Positions 60,034 through 64,000 of a DNA stretch of 64,000 nucleotides are shown one piece after another. The first letter of the stretch is position 1. Every line of letters begins with the position of its first letter. This stretch comes from Leptolyngbya boryana PCC 6306 (lineage in GTDB: Bacteria > Cyanobacteriota > Cyanobacteriia > Leptolyngbyales > Leptolyngbyaceae), in assembly GCF_000353285.1 (NCBI RefSeq), contig NZ_KB731324.1, forward strand, positions 3,924,577 to 3,988,576, in the 5' to 3' direction. The translations under genes were made by a program, and so were the position numbers. A model generated the notes under the pieces. It was not told the DNA's origin and made no database searches. It was given only the letters and a program-made list of their open reading frames with translations.

Positions 60034-61035
60034 TTAAGAAGCCTTGGCTACCTTTTGAGTGTTGCCCTCAATCTCTTTGACGAGCGCTGAAACCTGATCA
60101 CTGGTTTTAGCAGGAGTTGCAGGAGGTGTAACTGCTGCCCAGGTTGTGGTCAGTTCAGCCATTTTCGTTGAAATGACTTGATGAGCGTCCGGTTGCGTCT
60201 TCAGCATTGCATCAGAAATGCCCTTATAGAGTTCATTTGCATAAAGCACAAAGCCGCGCGAATCCTGGTATTCAATCACTTGAGTAATTTTATTATTTGC
60301 GATCGCGGCTCCATACTCTGAGTTTGCAGTATCTAATAATCCATTGATGACTTGCAAGACAAAGGCAGGATTTTGACGTTGCGATTCGGGTAACGCATTG
60401 ATGGCGGTATCAATTGCCTTGATCGAAGTATCATAGCCAGAAGCAACTTTACTCGCATTTTTTGCACCTGCCTTGACTTCATCTTGCAGTGCAATCAGCG
60501 GATCTTTGAATTCTGGAACTTTGCGATCGTTCAGTTGCTCTTCCACATCGGCATAAATCTCTTCGACAGGATGCCCAATATGAGGTTCTGCTTGATCCGG
60601 CTTTTGCAGGTCAAGTAGCTCTTTTGCAACATAGAGATGCCCTTTCATCAAACCGAGCTTCGTCATGTAATCAACATCTCTGGCTTCACCTTCGAGTTTA
60701 ATATCCTCGATCGTCACCATGTCTTTGATTTGATCAAACTGAGCTTGATTGATCACATTTTTAGCAACTAACTCTTCCGTTTTTCCATAGGGACGACTTG
60801 CTTGGATTTTATTAGAAAGCGCAGGAACACCGAGCTTTGCTTCTAGCTTATCTAGCTCGGACAAGATCGCACTGTTAATGTTAATCTTTCTGCCGCCATG
60901 TGCAGGCTGGCTCGCGGTTGTCGTTGTTGTAGGAGCAGAGCTTGTATTGTTCGCAGTCTGAGAACTACAGGCGATGAGCACACTCAATCCTAGAGCGCAT
61001 AGGAAATAAGCAAGGAATTTAAGTTGTTTCAGCAT
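60034..61035 (-). CDS. Lipoprotein with PsbU-like HhH domain and EfeO-like helical domain
   Basis: The 333-residue protein has a lipobox (SVLIACS, Cys23) and a Thr/Ser/Ala-rich linker. Residues about 50-110 (ININSAILSELDKLEAKLGV, PALSNKIQASRPYGKTEELV) form a helix-hairpin-helix domain similar to secreted ComEA/PsbU types. The rest is helical, with the motif GHPVEEIYADVEEQL containing an HxxE pattern seen in EfeO/imelysin-type proteins. Placement between a multicopper oxidase and FTR1 suggests an iron-binding or delivery role. The exact family was not recognised with certainty. Confidence 0.75.
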   Translation of the reverse strand: MLKQLKFLAYFLCALGLSVLIACSSQTANNTSSAPTTTTTASQPAHGGRKININSAILSELDKLEAKLGVPALSNKIQASRPYGKTEELVAKNVINQAQFDQIKDMVTIEDIKLEGEARDVDYMTKLGLMKGHLYVAKELLDLQKPDQAEPHIGHPVEEIYADVEEQLNDRKVPEFKDPLIALQDEVKAGAKNASKVASGYDTSIKAIDTAINALPESQRQNPAFVLQVINGLLDTANSEYGAAIANNKITQVIEYQDSRGFVLYANELYKGISDAMLKTQPDAHQVISTKMAELTTTWAAVTPPATPAKTSDQVSALVKEIEGNTQKVAKAS

Positions 61036-61133
61036 GATGGTGTTGATGAAGACAGAAAGAGATCGTTTTATAGGAAAAAACCTATCTCAGGGATTGAATT
61101 TAGTCATTGTGTAGCTTAAGTAGAATCTTTGTC

Positions 61134-61148
61134 AATAATGTGATTATT
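61134..61148 (-). promoter_or_regulatory. Possible Fur-type site upstream of the lipoprotein
   Basis: AATAAT-GTG-ATTATT forms an inverted repeat of Fur-box type, 99 bases upstream of the lipoprotein start. It agrees only partly with the 19-bp consensus. The position fits an internal promoter repressed by iron. Confidence 0.35.
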
Positions 61149-61156
61149 AAGTTCAG

Positions 61157-62158
61157 CTAAGCTTTTGAATTCGCAATCACCTCAAACGCGCCCATGCAGC
61201 CAGATTCCGCGATGTAGTCTTGATGCGGATGGAACATAAATTTGCCCGTGTGATGAAAACTAAACTCTAAAATATGCCGTTCTGCGGTTCCCATCGTAAT
61301 CACATCGGTTTCTTCACTCGGTTCTAAGGTGCGTCCTGTGCGATAGACCCGGAACATGTTGGCATGGAGATGAAACGTTGCAACTGGATCGAATTCGATG
61401 AGATTCAAGACATAGAGCCGAATCAGTTGATCTTGCTGGATGGGAATTGGATGCTTCATGTAGTAATCCGGCAAGCCATTGAAAGCAAAAAGCTCGTTTT
61501 TACGATCGTCATTGACGTCATAGCCTGCCATGATCAACACGATTTCATCGGCAGGCGGTCGCGGAGTCGGGGGATCAACAATGAACATACCGTATAGACC
61601 TTTGCCTACATGTCGCGAGATTGGCTCGATATGACAGTGATAAAGATGGACTCCAAATGGCTCTGCGTCAAATTCGTAGATCTGAACAGCATTGTGTTTG
61701 ACAGGTTTTACACCATCCATTTCAGCCGAGTGGACTCCGTGAAAGTGAAGTGAATGCGAGTGCCCGGCTTTGTTGTAGAAAATCACGCGAATGCGATCGC
61801 CTTGGGTTGCCCGAAAGGTTGGTCCTGGAACTCGTCCGTTCAGATTCCAAGTGACAAAAGACGTGGATTGATTGAGTTGCAGCGCCGAGGTGCGGGCTTC
61901 GACTCGAAATTCTCTAACCGTTCGCCCATTTTCCTGAGTAACTGTGCCGTAATCAAAATCGCGCAAAACAGCCGCCGGATTCGCTGCATCTTTGGTTTGA
62001 GGAATGTCAAACGGTGGAACAATCACGTTTTGACGGTTTTTTGACTGAGCGAGCAGGTTGATTCCAAAAGCTGAGCCAGCGAGTCCTACACCGGATAACA
62101 GCCCTAATTGGATCAATTGTCGTCGGCTTAAATGTTGAAAAAGATTAGAAGCTGGCAT
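61157..62158 (-). CDS. Two-domain multicopper oxidase, Tat-exported
   Basis: The 333-residue protein starts with a twin-arginine signal (SRRQLIQLGL and hydrophobic stretch). Domain 1 has HFHGVH and HLYHCHIEPISRHVGKGLYG, which includes the type 1 copper Cys-His pair. Domain 2 has FHLHANMF and MFHPHQDYIAESGC, where the first residue after His is Pro instead of Cys, so only the trinuclear-type ligands remain. This pattern suggests a type-C two-domain oxidase with one type 1 copper. With FTR1 downstream it may oxidise ferrous iron. Nitrite reductase is less likely given the neighbours. Confidence 0.88.
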   Translation of the reverse strand: MPASNLFQHLSRRQLIQLGLLSGVGLAGSAFGINLLAQSKNRQNVIVPPFDIPQTKDAANPAAVLRDFDYGTVTQENGRTVREFRVEARTSALQLNQSTSFVTWNLNGRVPGPTFRATQGDRIRVIFYNKAGHSHSLHFHGVHSAEMDGVKPVKHNAVQIYEFDAEPFGVHLYHCHIEPISRHVGKGLYGMFIVDPPTPRPPADEIVLIMAGYDVNDDRKNELFAFNGLPDYYMKHPIPIQQDQLIRLYVLNLIEFDPVATFHLHANMFRVYRTGRTLEPSEETDVITMGTAERHILEFSFHHTGKFMFHPHQDYIAESGCMGAFEVIANSKA

Positions 62159-62247
62159 CGCAGATTTTGAGAATAAACGAGAAGTCGATCGCTCAAACTT
62201 CGTCGCTCAAAATTATCAATTATTCTGGTTCTGGAATCAAGTGTATT

Positions 62248-62257
62248 AATAATTATT
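62248..62257 (-). promoter_or_regulatory. Possible Fur-type site upstream of the multicopper oxidase
   Basis: AATAATTATT (in context GACAATAATTATTAATAC on the minus strand) is a palindrome lying 90 bases upstream of the oxidase start. It matches about 12 of 19 consensus Fur positions by eye. AT-rich DNA makes chance matches common. Confidence 0.35.
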
Positions 62258-62417
62258 GTCAGTAATGTTTGTGAAAAGCTCAGTCTTTCCGATTTCTAAC
62301 GTGCTTGCAGTCAACTTTTGATGCCGATCAAATTTGATCCCGAATCAAGTCAAGCGGACTGATTCGGGAGACTGAACGGGATCACTAGAGTAGACTTTAA
62401 CCAAAGCAAATCTATTT

Positions 62418-64000
62418 CTATCGATCGCGTTTTACCTGAGCAACTTTCTGAGAAATTTCAGGATTGTACAGCCGCAAATAGTTCCAATAGTTACCGAGCA
62501 CTGCTTTCACATATCCATAGGTTTCAGGATAAGGAATCGCTTCAACAAACTCATCTGGATCTTGCGATTTTGCTTTGCCAAGCCAGCCTGCAACTGCACC
62601 AGGCCCAGCATTATAGCTTGCTACGGCTAGCATCGAATTGTTGTTATACTCCAAATGCGTATGATCCAAATACCAGGTTCCAAACTGAATACTCGTTTCA
62701 GGATCACTGAGTTTGTACTCTTTCACCTTGATATTATTTGCAATGAAAGCTCCCGTCTCAGGCATCACCTGCATCAATCCCACAGCACCCACACTCGATT
62801 TGATATCTGGCTCAAATCGGGACTCTTGCCGAATCAAAGCTGTCACGAGCATCGGATTCATTTGCCGTTGCTGTGACCAGTTTTCAATGTAATTCACAAA
62901 CGGAAAAGGATACAGTGCTTGCCAATACGCAGGCTGTTTTCTCAATTGTTCATACTGAGCTTTTTCTTCTGCTTTTTCGCGATCGCGCAGACTCCCAATC
63001 ATATACAGTCCGTCTAGATTTTCGCCCACACCCAATCGCATCACACCATCGGTAAACTGTTCGGCGATCGAAGGTTGAACTCGATTCCGAAATTCAATCT
63101 GCCAATGCGACCAAGCATCGCGTTCTTGACCTAACTGATAAAGTTCTTTTAGCGCTGGAGATCCGGCTGGTAATTCGGCTCGGAGACTAGGTTTTTCTAC
63201 TTTTGGATTCAGCGATCGTACCGTATTGAAGTCGCCGACATTCCAGCCCAAAATTGCAGCCGATCGCCAAGCATAATAAGACTCATAATGCTCACTGAGC
63301 ACTTTCTGAAACAGTTGGGCTGCTTGATCATTGTCGCCCAATTTTTGTGCCCATTTACCCGCCCAGAATCCAGCTTCAGCGGCAACTTCACTGGTCGGAT
63401 TGTTCGTCAGAACTGGCTCTGCCCACTGTTTTGCCAGTTTGATATTGCCTGCTTTGGCAGCTTGCTGAGCATAAGTCCAGCGCATTTCTGCGGCAGCATC
63501 GGATTGAGCATATTGAGTCAAAACCAACTGACGAACTTGAGCCGCTGTCTTTTCGCTTTTCATTTTGTCGAGGAGTTTTGACTTCTCAACTAAGGCAGTC
63601 GGCGCACGATCGGGAAAATTCTGAGCAATTTGATCCAAATAAGCGATTGCGGTTTGCGGCGTTTCTGCTAACTGAGCCAACCGAGTCAAGGCTAATCCAG
63701 CTTCATCCGACTGCGGAAATTGTTGAATCATTTGGCGGTAGCGTTGCTCTCCCCCCGGCTTGCCGCTGAGATGTAATCCTCTCGCAGATCGATAAGCCGT
63801 TAAGGGAGTTTGAGGCGCGCGCGAATACGCGATCGCACCTTTGTCATACACTTGATTTTCCCAGTATCCAAATGCGATCGCGTCCCAATCTTCAGGCTTT
63901 AACTGGCTACCAAACTCGGCAACCAATTTATCCATTAATGCCGTATACCCGTCGCTGGTGATGCCATATTTCGCAACCAGCATCAGCAATGGAAGCTGTT
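62418..64000 (-). CDS. Soluble lytic murein transglycosylase, partial
   Basis: The frame continues past the right edge, so the N terminus is missing; 527 residues are visible. A superhelical TPR-like region (about residues 40-340, repeats rich in Ala, Gln and Trp) is followed by the GH23 lytic transglycosylase domain: ALIRQESRFEPDIKSSVGAV with catalytic Glu in RQES, GLMQVMPETG, and AVASYNAGPGAV. It cleaves peptidoglycan in the periplasm. The signal peptide would lie outside the window. Confidence 0.93.
   Translation of the reverse strand, partial: QLPLLMLVAKYGITSDGYTALMDKLVAEFGSQLKPEDWDAIAFGYWENQVYDKGAIAYSRAPQTPLTAYRSARGLHLSGKPGGEQRYRQMIQQFPQSDEAGLALTRLAQLAETPQTAIAYLDQIAQNFPDRAPTALVEKSKLLDKMKSEKTAAQVRQLVLTQYAQSDAAAEMRWTYAQQAAKAGNIKLAKQWAEPVLTNNPTSEVAAEAGFWAGKWAQKLGDNDQAAQLFQKVLSEHYESYYAWRSAAILGWNVGDFNTVRSLNPKVEKPSLRAELPAGSPALKELYQLGQERDAWSHWQIEFRNRVQPSIAEQFTDGVMRLGVGENLDGLYMIGSLRDREKAEEKAQYEQLRKQPAYWQALYPFPFVNYIENWSQQRQMNPMLVTALIRQESRFEPDIKSSVGAVGLMQVMPETGAFIANNIKVKEYKLSDPETSIQFGTWYLDHTHLEYNNNSMLAVASYNAGPGAVAGWLGKAKSQDPDEFVEAIPYPETYGYVKAVLGNYWNYLRLYNPEISQKVAQVKRDR

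Overview
The window comes from a cyanobacterium, most likely a filamentous, Leptolyngbya-like one (the genus is an inference). The evidence is a phycobilisome core-membrane linker (ApcE), a standalone OCP-N-terminal-domain carotenoid protein, DevBC-type exporter genes, an ArsA/Get3-type ATPase with a small-heat-shock-like tail, many hybrid histidine kinases, and very frequent GCGATCGC (HIP1) octamers. No rRNA or tRNA genes were seen. No complete insertion sequence or CRISPR array was seen.

Layout. 1-2915: the start of devC (cut by the window edge), devB, and an HtrA-type protease. 3282-18549: a signalling island. On the minus strand lies cheA-cheW-mcp-cheB-cheR; on the plus strand, divergent from it, lie an InsA-like zinc-finger/HTH protein, a CheY-like receiver, a CheC-type phosphatase and a hybrid kinase. 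A REC-PAS kinase flanks the island on the left, and on the right a large hybrid kinase and a stand-alone receiver. 18735-25115: a small zinc-ribbon protein, thiC with a TPP riboswitch, apcE (four linker repeats, predicting a five-cylinder phycobilisome core), a secreted protein and a 51-residue membrane peptide. 25229-34549: a GAF/hybrid kinase with a phosphorelay tail, a phytase-like esterase with a DUF4333 lipoprotein, and DUF2358, DUF4912 and DUF2993 genes. 34659-40846: cdsA, cbiT, a PLP decarboxylase, a proline-rich peptide, ychF and the Get3-like ATPase. 40959-44968: pstSCAB with a Pho box. 45422-54728: an RRM protein, DUF937, a DUF697 GTPase, a Uma2 nuclease, an rRNA/tRNA methylase, pgk, UspA, an RbgA-type GTPase and an RsbRD-type kinase. 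54807-58920: a helical carotenoid protein, a GH31 glucosidase and a patatin. 59007-62158: an apparent iron-uptake operon made of a two-domain multicopper oxidase, a HhH/EfeO-like lipoprotein and an FTR1 permease. 62418-64000: a lytic transglycosylase cut by the right edge.

How parts work together. The che island holds a complete, apparently soluble chemosensory pathway: receptor, coupling protein, kinase, both adaptation enzymes, a receiver and a phosphatase. It is surrounded by kinases that could feed into it. The pst operon and its Pho box form the phosphate-starvation uptake unit. The multicopper oxidase, the lipoprotein and FTR1 would oxidise, bind and import iron, resembling yeast Fet3/Ftr1 and bacterial EfeUOB but with an unusual middle component.

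The observations most worth following are the iron operon, the receiver domain whose phospho-acceptor Asp is Glu, the degenerate bilin-type GAF domain, the solo InsA-like protein beside a perfect palindrome, a candidate small RNA downstream of ychF, a GGGATC-box region, and a proline-rich 51-residue reading frame.
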